Source: Ferruginibacter albus
Lineage (GTDB): Bacteria > Bacteroidota > Bacteroidia > Chitinophagales > Chitinophagaceae
Assembly: GCF_020042285.1 (NCBI RefSeq)
Contig: NZ_CP083388.1
Span: 2,072,001 to 2,136,000, forward strand
Reading direction: 5' to 3'
Length of the DNA stretch: 64,000 nt
A program made the translations under genes and the position numbers. This document shows positions 43,509 to 52,746 of the stretch, in pieces. The notes below the pieces were generated by a model that worked only from the letters and a program-made list of their open reading frames with translations, was not told where the DNA came from and ran no database searches. Position 1 is the first letter of the stretch, and every line of letters starts with the position of its first letter.

Positions 43509-45098
43509 TTATCGTGGATTTAATTGTAACCCTGCCTGCGATGCTGCTGTTGCAGGAATTTGAAATACTCTATGTGGGTTATTGGGTGTTAATGCGATCT
43601 CATTTATTTGATCATAAGGATGTGTGATCTGGAATCCGTATCGTAATATATCAAACCAACGCATTCCTTCATGCACAAATTCAGCCCTGCGGTATTCAAG
43701 CAACGTATTGATGACTGCTTTCTGTACATCATCCAATGAATAATAAGCAGCAATGGAAGTTGGTTTTCCTTCCAGGTCAAATATGCTGATAATGCCATTG
43801 CGTAATTGTGTAAGTGAATCTGTTGGCAACGTATAATAGTTTATCAATTTGTCTTCGTCAATATTATCGTTTGTTGCATCGTAATCTGTTATTCGGGTGC
43901 TTAGATAGGTATTCAACAATGATATTGCACTTGCAGTCTGTCCTTTATACGTGTATGCTTCAGCCAAATTGAACAACACTTCCTCCGCAGTGAACAATGG
44001 CACCATTTGCCAGCCATCTCCTATTCCGCTTCCAATAGAGGTTTCCACAAAAAATTCATTGATCTTGGGAATCAAAGAATGTTTATGCGATCCTGTACCA
44101 AGTGAATATAGCGGGAAAGACCATGCACCACCCGATACGGGAGCAGATCCTGTAAAATAACCTCCCAGATCCTGAGTTAACCCATATTTGCCACCTCCAA
44201 TAAGCCGGCTCCACCAGCATTTTGTTTGCACCAATAGCAAGTTTGCTTTTTCTGTAGCTTTTGAATAAACAGCACTGATGCTGTTACTACCATTGGCCGG
44301 TAACGTATTATAATATGAGTTCCATTGTCTTAAATTAAGTCCATATGCATTTTCCGGTAACGCAGCTTGTGCATATTTAATTACACTATCATAGTTCAAT
44401 TTATATAGGTAAAATCTTGCCGCAAATGCACTGGCTGCCGATTTGGTAAAATGATATTTTATTGCGTCCGTTTGTGGATAGGCGCTGTTATCTATTAAGG
44501 GCAATCCCTGCTGCAGATCTTTTTCTATCATATCATATACAAACTGCACAGTTTTACGATCATATTGTTTTATGGAGATTGTTTCAGGCTGTGTTACATA
44601 AGGAATTCCCAGGTCAGATGATGCTGTTGACGCATTATAGAATTTAGAAAAAAAGTTAACCAGCATAAAATGACTATACGCTCTTGTTAACAAGGCTTCT
44701 CCTTTTTGTGCCCGGTAATTTTGAGGATCAGGTGCTTCATCAATTGCCTGTAGAGCCAGGTTAGATGCGGCTATTGCCTTATAACAACCAAACCAATAGT
44801 ATTCCGGACCATCTTCATCTGTACCGTTATTGTCCTGGTATAAATAATAATCATTTACCAGCTTGCTCCAACTTGCCTGGTCAAGATCGTTGTTAATATT
44901 ATCGCCGACATTGTCTGATGAAAGCTCTGCCATTGCCTCATAATTAGCTTGCGGATAAGCTGATGCCAATAATTCAGAAACACTTTGCGGAGAAGTGAGC
45001 TTTGCCCTGTTATCCGGTTCTTTATCTAAGAACTTTTGACAACCGGCAGAAAGAATCACTACCGACACTATTAATAATATGCTTGTATTTTTTTTCAT
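43509..45098 (-). CDS. SusD/RagB family nutrient-binding lipoprotein
   Basis: 529 aa. Lipobox VILSAGCQKFLDKEPD. A SusD helical TPR-like fold is indicated by the N-terminal LTSPQSVSELLASAYP, the middle QKGEALLTRAYSHFMLVNFF and the C-terminal EYRRAEFVHEGMRWFDILRYG with the final TPNNPHRVFQIP. SusD sits on the SusC barrel and captures substrate. It follows the SusC gene after 11 bp. This sub-type (with metallohydrolase and DUF4302) is not one of the well-known glycan systems; no glycoside hydrolase is nearby. Confidence 0.93.
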   Translation of the reverse strand: MKKNTSILLIVSVVILSAGCQKFLDKEPDNRAKLTSPQSVSELLASAYPQANYEAMAELSSDNVGDNINNDLDQASWSKLVNDYYLYQDNNGTDEDGPEYYWFGCYKAIAASNLALQAIDEAPDPQNYRAQKGEALLTRAYSHFMLVNFFSKFYNASTASSDLGIPYVTQPETISIKQYDRKTVQFVYDMIEKDLQQGLPLIDNSAYPQTDAIKYHFTKSAASAFAARFYLYKLNYDSVIKYAQAALPENAYGLNLRQWNSYYNTLPANGSNSISAVYSKATEKANLLLVQTKCWWSRLIGGGKYGLTQDLGGYFTGSAPVSGGAWSFPLYSLGTGSHKHSLIPKINEFFVETSIGSGIGDGWQMVPLFTAEEVLFNLAEAYTYKGQTASAISLLNTYLSTRITDYDATNDNIDEDKLINYYTLPTDSLTQLRNGIISIFDLEGKPTSIAAYYSLDDVQKAVINTLLEYRRAEFVHEGMRWFDILRYGFQITHPYDQINEIALTPNNPHRVFQIPATAASQAGLQLNPR

Positions 45099-45109
45099 TG
45101 TTACGCTGT

Positions 45110-48100
45110 TTAAAATCCTGCTTTAACAGAGAATATTATTTGTTTTTGCAAAGGCTGTGCAACACCGCCGGCATTAAAAAATTCAGGATCCTGTCCTCTT
45201 AAAGCTTTATCGGAATAGATAAGCCATGGGTTGTTCACTGCAAGAGTAAAAGAAAGATTCTTAACACCTTTCATATGCTCCAATGTTTTTTGATTTAATT
45301 GATACGATAATGAAACTGATTTTAAACGTACAAAATCACCTTTGGCAACTCTTACCTGCGAATAGTTATAATTATTATAAGGATACTCTGCGTTGTTATT
45401 AGAGATGATGGAATAATATCGATCGCTTACCTGTGGGATATTGGTCAGCTTCTCATCTCCCGGCTTAAGCCATCTATCTGCCAGTTCAGTAGGAAATGCA
45501 TCAAAATCTGAATAAGGAGCATTTGTAGGGAACAATGGATTTAAGCGTATCACATTTCCACCCTGATAGCTAAAGAAAAGATTTAGTGTAAAAGATCTGT
45601 AAGTGAATGCACTATTGAAACCACCGGTAAATGTGGGATCAACCTGCCCCGAATAAATTAAATGCCCGATGCTATCCGATTGAAGATCGACACCTTGCGC
45701 ATTGGGGTTGCCATGTTCATCTACAAAATATGGAATACCTGTTAAATGATCTAACCCTTGAAAGTTAATAGAGAAAAGACTGTTTACCGGATAACCTTCA
45801 GTATTACCACCTTCCTGTTTTACCAGGTCATAAATAGTAGGCTGATTTTTAGCATTGGTGATTTTATTTTTATTATATCCATAAGTGAAATTCACTTTCC
45901 AGCTAAAATCTTTCTTTTTAATAAGAGTTCCGCCGATCATCAGATCAATCCCATGTGCATCCATATCGGCATAGTTAATCGCTTTATATGCTTCACCTCC
46001 AATACCTGCTGTTTTAATTATACTGATAAGGTCATAACTGTTTCTTTTATACCAATCAAAACTGAAATCCATTCTTCCATTAAAAAACCCTGCATCAACA
46101 CCTATATTTAACTGATGATTCTTTTCCCAGGTAAGATCATCGTTTTCCAGATTCACCAGGTTCAATACAGCTTCTCTTTCTGTGGCATATGTACGGTTAG
46201 GAATAGCACTTTGTAATACTACATTTGAATTGGTAGCAGGACCTAAACTTGCAGTTAATCCATAGCTTGCTCTTAATTTTAAGTAATCCACTTTACGGAC
46301 ATTATCAAACCATTTTTCTTCATCAATATTCCAGGATCCGCCAAAGCTCCAGGTAGGTAACCAGCGGGCAGTTTTGGATGAGCCTAATTTATTAGAGCCA
46401 TCATAACGAATAGTGCCATAAACATTATATCGTCTATCGTAAGTGTATTGCGCATTAAAATAATACGCCAGGAAACGGTCATAGGTTCTCGTCATGCCAT
46501 AGTAAGGAAAGTTAGCTTCAATGGTTTGTTTAAGAATATGATAGTCAACAAAGGGTACGCCACCATTATCATACTGGTAGCCATACCCGGTGTTGTTTGA
46601 GCTTTGCCTATCGGTATATTTTGCCTGTTGCCCTAATAACAATGATAAAGCGTGCTTTTCATTAAACGTATTAGTGTAAGAAAGGCTGTTTCGTACATCA
46701 TAGTTTACCAACATATCCTCCTGCCTGTTATAAAAGCCTCCATATGGAAGCACCACAATTTTTTTGGTTGGATCCAATCCATCAGGATCGGAATACAAGA
46801 ACTTGTTACCGTCAATGATAACCTGTGTAGCATTGGAACGATAGGCATTTGCCATGTTGGAATTTTCGGTAATCTGGTCTTCGATAGTAGAATTGGCATA
46901 ACGTAGTGCACCTACAAAATCGTAACGAAGATGCTTATTAAATTTATAGCCCAATTCCGCCTGCAGTTTCACATCGATCACGCCAACATTCAGATAGTTA
47001 TTATTTAATTCATTGATGATATTAAAAGGTGCCCAGTTTCTTCTGAAATACTCAAGGTTGCCATCTTCATCATAAGGTGTGAGTGCACGACTGGTATTCA
47101 ATGCATAACTAAACGGGTTGATATCAAAATCTCTCGTATACGCTCCTTTTACTACATCATCCGTACGTTTAATTGTACCCGGTGCCCTTTGCTGACGATA
47201 AGATCCTGTTACTAAAAAACCTGCAGTCAGTTTATCGCTAAATGTGTAGTTGTTTCTGAAGTTGAGTGTATACCGTTTTACATTATCCGCAATGGTCCAG
47301 CCATTATCATCATAATAACTGGTAGAAAAATAAGATTGAGATTTATCATTACCGCCTGTGATGCTTAAAGAATGTTCCTGTATCAACGAGTTTTTAAACA
47401 GTACATCAAACCAATCGGTGTTGGCATTGGCATATCGTAACAAAAAATCTCTTCTTCCATCTGTTGTATTGATAATTGGGAAGTTTCCAAAATCATCACC
47501 ATACAATTCATCGTACATTTTACCATATACTCCATAATCGGCTGAAGAAGCCAATGCTGCCGGTTCAAAGTAACCATCTCTTTCCAATGACGCCAATGCA
47601 GACATCTGCTGTACTGAATTCATGATATTATAATCAGAGTAGCTTGGCTTTAACTGTGTACTGAAATTGCCTGTATATTGAATGGTAGGCTTTCCCTGCT
47701 TGCCTTTTTTGGTAGTGATCACCACTACTCCATTCATTGCTCTTGCTCCATACAAAGCAGTAGCTGCAGCGTCTTTTAAAATATCAAAGCTTTCTATATC
47801 ATTCACATTGATCCCTGCAACAGATGATCCCAAAAGTGTTGTGGGATCTCCGCTCGATAATTGATCATTGGAAATATTCACAAGATCTTCCAACACTACT
47901 CCATCTACCACCCACAATGGCTTGTTATCCCCATTAATAGAAGTAGCGCCTCGGATACGTAATTTAGGCGCAGAACCAAATGTGCTCGAAACATTTTGTA
48001 CCGCAACACCGGCAACACGTCCTTCCAGCATTCTGCCTGCATCTACAATACCATCTGTTTTTATATCATCCGTCTTAATCTTAACACTTGCACCCGTAAA

Positions 48101-48502
48101 TTTCTTCTTATTGATCTGCTGAAAACCGGTTACCACAACATCTTTTAAACTTACCACATCTTCTTTAAGAGTTATATTTAAAGAAGCGCTGCCAGCTTTT
48201 ATCTCTTTTGTTTCAAATCCAACATTAGACACAACAAGAGTAGCATTGGGCTTTACCTTTATTTCAAACTCACCCGCGGCATTGGTGGTCGCACCTCCTT
48301 TTTCACCTTTTTCTACAATGGAAACACCAGATAAAGGTTTAGCAAGATTGTCCACCACCTTACCTTTAACACTGATCGTTTGTGCTTCTGTTTTAGTAAA
48401 GCAAAAAAGAAAGAAGCAAAAAGCGAACCCTGCTTTATATGCAAGTGTAAATTTTTGAACAATAGATATATACCCCCGAAAAGTAAATGGCTGCTTACTC
48501 AT
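45110..48502 (-). CDS. SusC/RagA family TonB-linked outer-membrane transporter
   Basis: 1130 aa. Signal peptide (residues about 22-41), then the CarboxypepD_reg-like domain (VKGKVVDNLAKPLSGVSIVE), the plug domain with KDVVVTGFQQINKKKFTGA and GRVAGVAVQNVSSTFGS, LRIRGATSINGDNKPLWVVDG, and a 22-strand barrel to the end. First gene of the SusC-SusD-metallohydrolase-DUF4302-TlpA unit. Substrate unknown. Upstream there is an imperfect hairpin and a perfect 12-bp palindrome (listed separately), but no adjacent sigma/anti-sigma or hybrid two-component regulator. Confidence 0.96.
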   Translation of the reverse strand: MSKQPFTFRGYISIVQKFTLAYKAGFAFCFFLFCFTKTEAQTISVKGKVVDNLAKPLSGVSIVEKGEKGGATTNAAGEFEIKVKPNATLVVSNVGFETKEIKAGSASLNITLKEDVVSLKDVVVTGFQQINKKKFTGASVKIKTDDIKTDGIVDAGRMLEGRVAGVAVQNVSSTFGSAPKLRIRGATSINGDNKPLWVVDGVVLEDLVNISNDQLSSGDPTTLLGSSVAGINVNDIESFDILKDAAATALYGARAMNGVVVITTKKGKQGKPTIQYTGNFSTQLKPSYSDYNIMNSVQQMSALASLERDGYFEPAALASSADYGVYGKMYDELYGDDFGNFPIINTTDGRRDFLLRYANANTDWFDVLFKNSLIQEHSLSITGGNDKSQSYFSTSYYDDNGWTIADNVKRYTLNFRNNYTFSDKLTAGFLVTGSYRQQRAPGTIKRTDDVVKGAYTRDFDINPFSYALNTSRALTPYDEDGNLEYFRRNWAPFNIINELNNNYLNVGVIDVKLQAELGYKFNKHLRYDFVGALRYANSTIEDQITENSNMANAYRSNATQVIIDGNKFLYSDPDGLDPTKKIVVLPYGGFYNRQEDMLVNYDVRNSLSYTNTFNEKHALSLLLGQQAKYTDRQSSNNTGYGYQYDNGGVPFVDYHILKQTIEANFPYYGMTRTYDRFLAYYFNAQYTYDRRYNVYGTIRYDGSNKLGSSKTARWLPTWSFGGSWNIDEEKWFDNVRKVDYLKLRASYGLTASLGPATNSNVVLQSAIPNRTYATEREAVLNLVNLENDDLTWEKNHQLNIGVDAGFFNGRMDFSFDWYKRNSYDLISIIKTAGIGGEAYKAINYADMDAHGIDLMIGGTLIKKKDFSWKVNFTYGYNKNKITNAKNQPTIYDLVKQEGGNTEGYPVNSLFSINFQGLDHLTGIPYFVDEHGNPNAQGVDLQSDSIGHLIYSGQVDPTFTGGFNSAFTYRSFTLNLFFSYQGGNVIRLNPLFPTNAPYSDFDAFPTELADRWLKPGDEKLTNIPQVSDRYYSIISNNNAEYPYNNYNYSQVRVAKGDFVRLKSVSLSYQLNQKTLEHMKGVKNLSFTLAVNNPWLIYSDKALRGQDPEFFNAGGVAQPLQKQIIFSVKAGF

Positions 48503-48523
48503 AATTTTTGTTAGTTTGATATT

Positions 48524-48576
48524 GGTACCTATCAGCAGATAAATGGTTTCTGAAGTATGTATCAGCCGATAGTACC
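48524..48576. promoter_or_regulatory. imperfect stem-loop in the leader of the SusC-like gene
   Basis: GGTACCTATCAGCAGATA (48524-48541) and TATCAGCCGATAGTACC (48560-48576) pair over 15 bp with one bulge and two mismatches, enclosing an 18-nt loop. It lies 22-74 bp upstream of the start codon and so probably within the transcript leader. Confidence 0.45.
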
Positions 48577-48614
48577 TAAAGCCGCAAGTTGTAAAATACT
48601 AATAGAATGTCAAC

Positions 48615-48626
48615 TACTTGCAAGTA
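48615..48626. promoter_or_regulatory. 12-bp palindrome upstream of the SusC-like gene
   Basis: TACTTGCAAGTA is a perfect palindrome, 113 bp before the start codon. A possible site for a dimeric regulator of the uptake locus. Confidence 0.35.
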
Positions 48627-48674
48627 AATAAAGATTTCTCACTAAAGTTACTTTTTTACAAAAAAAATGAAACT

Positions 48675-48717
48675 AAAAGCGCATCATTGTTTTCCACAAT
48701 AACAATGATGCGCTTTT
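48675..48717. terminator. terminator of the trp operon
   Basis: AAAAGCGCATCATTGTT (48675-48691) and its perfect 17-bp complement (48701-48717) enclose a 9-nt loop. The A/T ends give a T-run on either strand. It lies 28 bp after the trpA stop codon (minus-strand direction), closing the trp operon. Confidence 0.88.
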
Positions 48718-48745
48718 CTACCTAAAAAATAATCTATGCGTGGCT

Positions 48746-49528
48746 CTAAAGAGTAATTGTTTTTAAAAAAGCCTGGGTAGAAGAATTAATATCAATAGAA
48801 TTTTCCAATGCCTTAATATATGCTGTACCGATAATGGCACCATTACTAAATTCGCATGCATCGGTGAAAGACGCTTTATCTTTTATACCAAAACCAACCA
48901 ATACGGGATTTTGTAGCTTATACGATTGTAATTTTTCCAGGTAATGTTGTACGCTTGTAAAATTTTTATCTTTCCCTGTTGTAGAAGAAGAGGAAACAGC
49001 GTATAAAAAACCTGAGCTTAATGCATCAAGTTTTTTAACCCGTTGCTCTGATGTCTCGGGAGTTACTAAAAAAATGAAATCTAATCCGTATTTTTTAATG
49101 ATAGGGCCATATTCTGTTTCAAATTCATATTCAGGCAGGTCAGGCAGTATCAATCCATCCACACCAACGGCTGCCGCATCTTTACAAAATTTCTCAAATC
49201 CATATTGCAGCACAGGATTCATGTAACCCATTAACACTATAGGAACTTTTTTTTGCCCCGCATCATGCAATGTTTTTAACTGTTCAAAAAGCTTATGAAT
49301 GGTCATTCCATTTGCCAACGCAATAGTGCTGCTGGCTTGTATTACAGGGCCGTCTGCCAATGGGTCGCTATAAGGCATTCCTATTTCTACCAGGTCTGCC
49401 CCGTTTTGTTGCAACGCTTTTATTACTTCCAGCGTGCTTTCCAATTTTGGATAGCCCGCTGTACAATAAACATTTAATACATTATTCTTTTTATGCTGAA
49501 ATAATTCTTTTATGCTGCTCATAATCAT
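48746..49528 (-). CDS. trpA: tryptophan synthase alpha chain TrpA
   Basis: 260 aa; start at ATG 49528 or the ATG two codons later. TIM barrel that splits indole-3-glycerol phosphate and passes indole to TrpB. The catalytic Glu is in LVEIGMPYSDPLADGPVIQ near residue 48 and the catalytic Asp in VGVDGLILPDLPEYEF-type loop near 60/130. The usual SRxGVTG loop reads SSSSTTGKD here, a Bacteroidota variant. It is the last gene of the operon, separated from trpB by a lipoprotein gene. Confidence 0.95.
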   Translation of the reverse strand: MIMSSIKELFQHKKNNVLNVYCTAGYPKLESTLEVIKALQQNGADLVEIGMPYSDPLADGPVIQASSTIALANGMTIHKLFEQLKTLHDAGQKKVPIVLMGYMNPVLQYGFEKFCKDAAAVGVDGLILPDLPEYEFETEYGPIIKKYGLDFIFLVTPETSEQRVKKLDALSSGFLYAVSSSSTTGKDKNFTSVQHYLEKLQSYKLQNPVLVGFGIKDKASFTDACEFSNGAIIGTAYIKALENSIDINSSTQAFLKTITL

Positions 49529-49530
49529 TA

Positions 49531-49905
49531 TTAATAAGATGCTGTAGTCACTTCCATCAGATTGTTTTTATCGCCTAGTTTAATAAAATGATATTTTGGC
49601 TTTGCATCTATATCGAGTGTTATTTTGTATAAAGCTGTTTTCTCTCCTTCTTTTGCTTCAGGAAAAGACAAGGTTACTGTATCACCAATACGGCTTACGG
49701 TATATTTTGATTCATCAAAATTATCCGGGAGGCAATAATGAAATTCATATCGTTCTCCGCTTGTATTACTGTTCATGCTCATTGGCGTTTCCGGTTGTGA
49801 GCACTCTCCCAATTTTTCTGCTTTTAATGTATGATTGATAAAGTCGCCTGTATCGACGCAAGAAGAAAGGATTGTTGCGAGAATAGCTGCAAATAGTAAT
49901 TTCAT
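49531..49905 (-). CDS. small lipoprotein inside the trp operon
   Basis: 124 aa. Signal peptide with lipobox ATILSSCVDTG. The rest is beta-rich with a Cys pair (LGECSQPE and FHYCLPDNF). No family recognised. It lies between trpB and trpA with gaps of only 2 to 3 bp on each side, so it must be translated from the trp mRNA. No role in tryptophan synthesis is obvious; a small surface lipoprotein is an odd passenger here. Confidence 0.72.
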   Translation of the reverse strand: MKLLFAAILATILSSCVDTGDFINHTLKAEKLGECSQPETPMSMNSNTSGERYEFHYCLPDNFDESKYTVSRIGDTVTLSFPEAKEGEKTALYKITLDIDAKPKYHFIKLGDKNNLMEVTTASY

Positions 49906-49908
49906 TAT

Positions 49909-51099
49909 TTAGATTTTATTTGTGTCCATTGCCTTCATATATGTTGCCATGTCCTTATCTCCTCTACCGCTTAAACAAACCACCACTACATCTCCTTTTT
50001 TAAATTGCAACTTATTTAATCCATACAACGCATGAGATGATTCCAACGCAGGAATGATCCCTTCTAATTTTGCCAATTCAAATGCTGCTTCCAGGGCTTC
50101 TTTATCAGTTGCGCTTAAAAAAGTCCCTCTGCCGGTTTTATATAAATGTGCATGCAATGGTCCGATACCGGGATAATCCAACCCCGCTGAAATGCTGTGT
50201 GGCTCCACTACCTGACCATCTTCCGTTTGCATTACATAGCTTTTGCTGCCATGTAAAATTCCTGGCTTACCTAATTGCGTTGTAGCTGCACTCATACCAC
50301 TGTTAATTCCGCAACCCGCTGCTTCCACAGCCACTAATTGCACTTGCTCATCATCCAGGAAATGATAAAAAGCACCCGCAGCATTACTACCCCCACCAAC
50401 ACATGCAATTACATGCGATGGCAATTCTGTTCCTATTTTTTCTTTTAATTGTTCCTTGATTTCTTTACTGATCACACTTTGAAAACGTGCTACCATATCG
50501 GGATAAGGATGTGGACCAACGACGCTACCAATTATATAATGCGTATCAACAGGATTATTGATCCAATCACGGATAGCTTCATTAGTTGCATCTTTTAATG
50601 TTTTGCTGCCGCTGGTTGCAGGCACTACTGTGGCACCTAACATTTTCATACGGGCAACATTCGGCGCCTGGCGTTCAATATCTTTTTCTCCCATGTACAC
50701 AATACACTCCAATCCTTTTAAGGCACAAACTGTTGCTGTTGCCACGCCATGCTGACCGGCACCTGTTTCAGCAATGATGCGCTTTTTACCCAATCGTTGT
50801 GCCAGTAATATTTGCCCGATAGTATTGTTTACTTTATGTGCTCCTGTATGACACAGATCTTCCCGCTTTAAATAAACGGGTACGCCATACTTTTCGCTTA
50901 AGCGCTTTGCATGATATAAAGGCGTTTCTCTTCCTGCATAATCTTGTAATAGATTTTGAAACTCTTTTTGAAAGCTTTCATCGTAAATAATATCCAAATA
51001 TTTTTCCTGCAGCTCTTCCACATTCGGATGCAACATTTCCGGAATGTATGCTCCGCCAAACTCTCCGTAATAACCGTGTTCATTTACACTAAACTTCAT
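49909..51099 (-). CDS. trpB: tryptophan synthase beta chain TrpB
   Basis: 396 aa. PLP enzyme joining indole and serine to tryptophan. PLP Lys in [13 protein letters not shown] near residue 85, [12 protein letters not shown] near 105, the phosphate-binding loop [11 protein letters not shown] near 230 and the C-terminal [12 protein letters not shown] are all intact. Preceded by an 87-bp gap after the 340-aa unknown gene, the longest gap inside the operon, where an internal promoter is possible but not clear. Standard TrpB1 type. Confidence 0.97.
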   Translation of the reverse strand: MKFSVNEHGYYGEFGGAYIPEMLHPNVEELQEKYLDIIYDESFQKEFQNLLQDYAGRETPLYHAKRLSEKYGVPVYLKREDLCHTGAHKVNNTIGQILLAQRLGKKRIIAETGAGQHGVATATVCALKGLECIVYMGEKDIERQAPNVARMKMLGATVVPATSGSKTLKDATNEAIRDWINNPVDTHYIIGSVVGPHPYPDMVARFQSVISKEIKEQLKEKIGTELPSHVIACVGGGSNAAGAFYHFLDDEQVQLVAVEAAGCGINSGMSAATTQLGKPGILHGSKSYVMQTEDGQVVEPHSISAGLDYPGIGPLHAHLYKTGRGTFLSATDKEALEAAFELAKLEGIIPALESSHALYGLNKLQFKKGDVVVVCLSGRGDKDMATYMKAMDTNKI

Positions 51100-51186
51100 T
51101 TTATATTTTTTATGTTCCTGACATTTATTCTTTATTCAACATCGTTGCAAATTTGAAATGAGACAATCTCACTTTTATTTCATTTC

Positions 51187-52209
51187 TTATTCTACCTGAT
51201 TTTGAGCTTTTTTTGACATCATCAACTTTTCTTCAATTTTGTCTACGTGCTGTAAACTTTCTCTTGGATAAAACTTTAAGGTCTTTAAATAATATAACGG
51301 CTTATCGATACCAATTTCATAAACAGCTTGCCCCAATACACTTATTGATTCACTACCTGAAAATTTTACTATAAATGCCCCATCGCGTTCAAAGTCTTTA
51401 TCGGTAACATAATTTTGCACCGGATAACCTAACTTATTTTTATTTTCCTTGTAAATCTTCTGCAATATTTCAATTTCTTTTTTATACTGAGTATATGCGG
51501 GGAAAAACTTTAACAAAGAATCTTTTTCTGTATACAAGCTATACCGGATAATGCGTTCTAAAATAGAATATTTATAATCCAACAGCTCTTTATCATATCC
51601 ATCTGCCAACCAATATTGAGCTGGCTTAAAATATAAATCAAATAAAGAAGGACAGTTTATATCAAGATAATATTGCTGTGCCCGTAAAAAAGGGGTTCGC
51701 TTGTCTAGTGGTACGCTCTTAAATATTGTCATATATTTCCTGATGAAAGACGTATCGCTATAATACTCCTTAAAACATACCTGCATTACGCTATCCTGAT
51801 TATATCCCTTCTTTTCGTGCGCTTTAGTTATACATCCACAGATTCTATCATTTATCTGATCAAACAATGAATCATATTTTTTATTTGCAGTATCATTTTT
51901 ATACAAATAATGGGTAAGAAATATTTTATTCACTTTGGGCAAAAGCCAATTGAACAAGGAATTACTATTTGGAAATTTTTTACTCATTTGAAGCTTTCGA
52001 ATAATAGCAGTTGTCTGGTCATCCTTTGGAGCTAAAGCAAATATATTTGCTTTAGACACAGAACCCGGTGTAGCTTCACTATCGCCATTTTGAATAAACT
52101 TAGTTTGAATATCTTGAGCAATACTATTCAATTCTGATGCTGTTAACTGGCATTGCGCATGAAGCACACTAAAAAAAACAAAAAACAAACCTGCTATAAA
52201 CGTTTTCAT
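51187..52209 (-). CDS. exported Cys-motif protein in the trp operon
   Basis: 340 aa. Signal peptide MKTFIAGLFFVFFSVLHAQC. Near residue 125 it has INDRICGCITKAHEKKG followed about 18 residues later by another Cys (VMQVCFKEY). The CxCI-n-C pattern is also found in the protein that starts at 63503 (CKCIDSI...ECI), suggesting a shared exported domain. The rest is helical and Lys/Tyr-rich; function unknown. Located 10 bp after the GNAT gene and before trpB; one of three foreign genes in the operon middle. Confidence 0.68.
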   Translation of the reverse strand: MKTFIAGLFFVFFSVLHAQCQLTASELNSIAQDIQTKFIQNGDSEATPGSVSKANIFALAPKDDQTTAIIRKLQMSKKFPNSNSLFNWLLPKVNKIFLTHYLYKNDTANKKYDSLFDQINDRICGCITKAHEKKGYNQDSVMQVCFKEYYSDTSFIRKYMTIFKSVPLDKRTPFLRAQQYYLDINCPSLFDLYFKPAQYWLADGYDKELLDYKYSILERIIRYSLYTEKDSLLKFFPAYTQYKKEIEILQKIYKENKNKLGYPVQNYVTDKDFERDGAFIVKFSGSESISVLGQAVYEIGIDKPLYYLKTLKFYPRESLQHVDKIEEKLMMSKKAQNQVE

Positions 52210-52219
52210 TCAATATGTG

Positions 52220-52720
52220 CTATTGTTTTACAATAATCAATTCCAAAAATTTCAGATCCATCCATTTATTAAACTTAAATCCTACTTCTTTAAAATGTGC
52301 CACTTCTACAAAGCCAAACTGCTGATGCAGTTTTATGCTTACTTCATTTTCACCATCAATACCTGCAACAATTGCGTGTATGCCTAACTGTTGGGCGGCT
52401 TCAATTAAAGGTGGCATTAATAGTTTGCCAATGCCTTTGCCCCGTTGATCGGAAGCCACATAAACAGAATTTTCTACGGTATGCTTATATCCCTGCCATG
52501 CACGAAATGTTCCGAACGTACTAAAACCAACTATTTTACCATTTTCTTCTGCCACAAAAATGGGGAAACCTTGTTCTTGCTTGGTTTTAAACCACTCCTC
52601 TCTCATTTCCAACGTATGTGTATCGTATTGCCATACAGCAGTGGTGTTTATAATAATATCATTATAAATTTCCAGCATTGCAGGCAAATCGTTGATAACA
52701 GCATTACGAATTACGATCAT
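52220..52720 (-). CDS. GNAT family N-acetyltransferase, phosphinothricin/methionine-sulfone type
   Basis: 166 aa. GNAT fold with ARNAVINDLPAMLEIYND-like N-terminus (VIRNAVINDLPAMLEIYNDI), VAEENGKIVGFSTFGTFR, the acetyl-CoA loop VASDQRGKGIGKLLMPPLIE near residue 95 and the C-terminal HQQFGFVEVAHFKEVGFKF. The pattern fits the phosphinothricin acetyltransferase (PAT/YncA, MddA) group that acetylates free amino acids or analogues. Position within the trp operon raises the idea of an amino-acid-related substrate, which is only an inference. 26 bp downstream of the unknown gene at 52747. Confidence 0.87.
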   Translation of the reverse strand: MIVIRNAVINDLPAMLEIYNDIIINTTAVWQYDTHTLEMREEWFKTKQEQGFPIFVAEENGKIVGFSTFGTFRAWQGYKHTVENSVYVASDQRGKGIGKLLMPPLIEAAQQLGIHAIVAGIDGENEVSIKLHQQFGFVEVAHFKEVGFKFNKWMDLKFLELIIVKQ

Positions 52721-52746
52721 TCTATTTTTTATTACACCAATAAAAG

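Noticed and set aside
51100..51186. internal promoter before trpB
   Set aside because: The best candidate reads CAAATTTG, which misses the first base of TAnnTTTG, and no -33 box fits; not strong enough to list.
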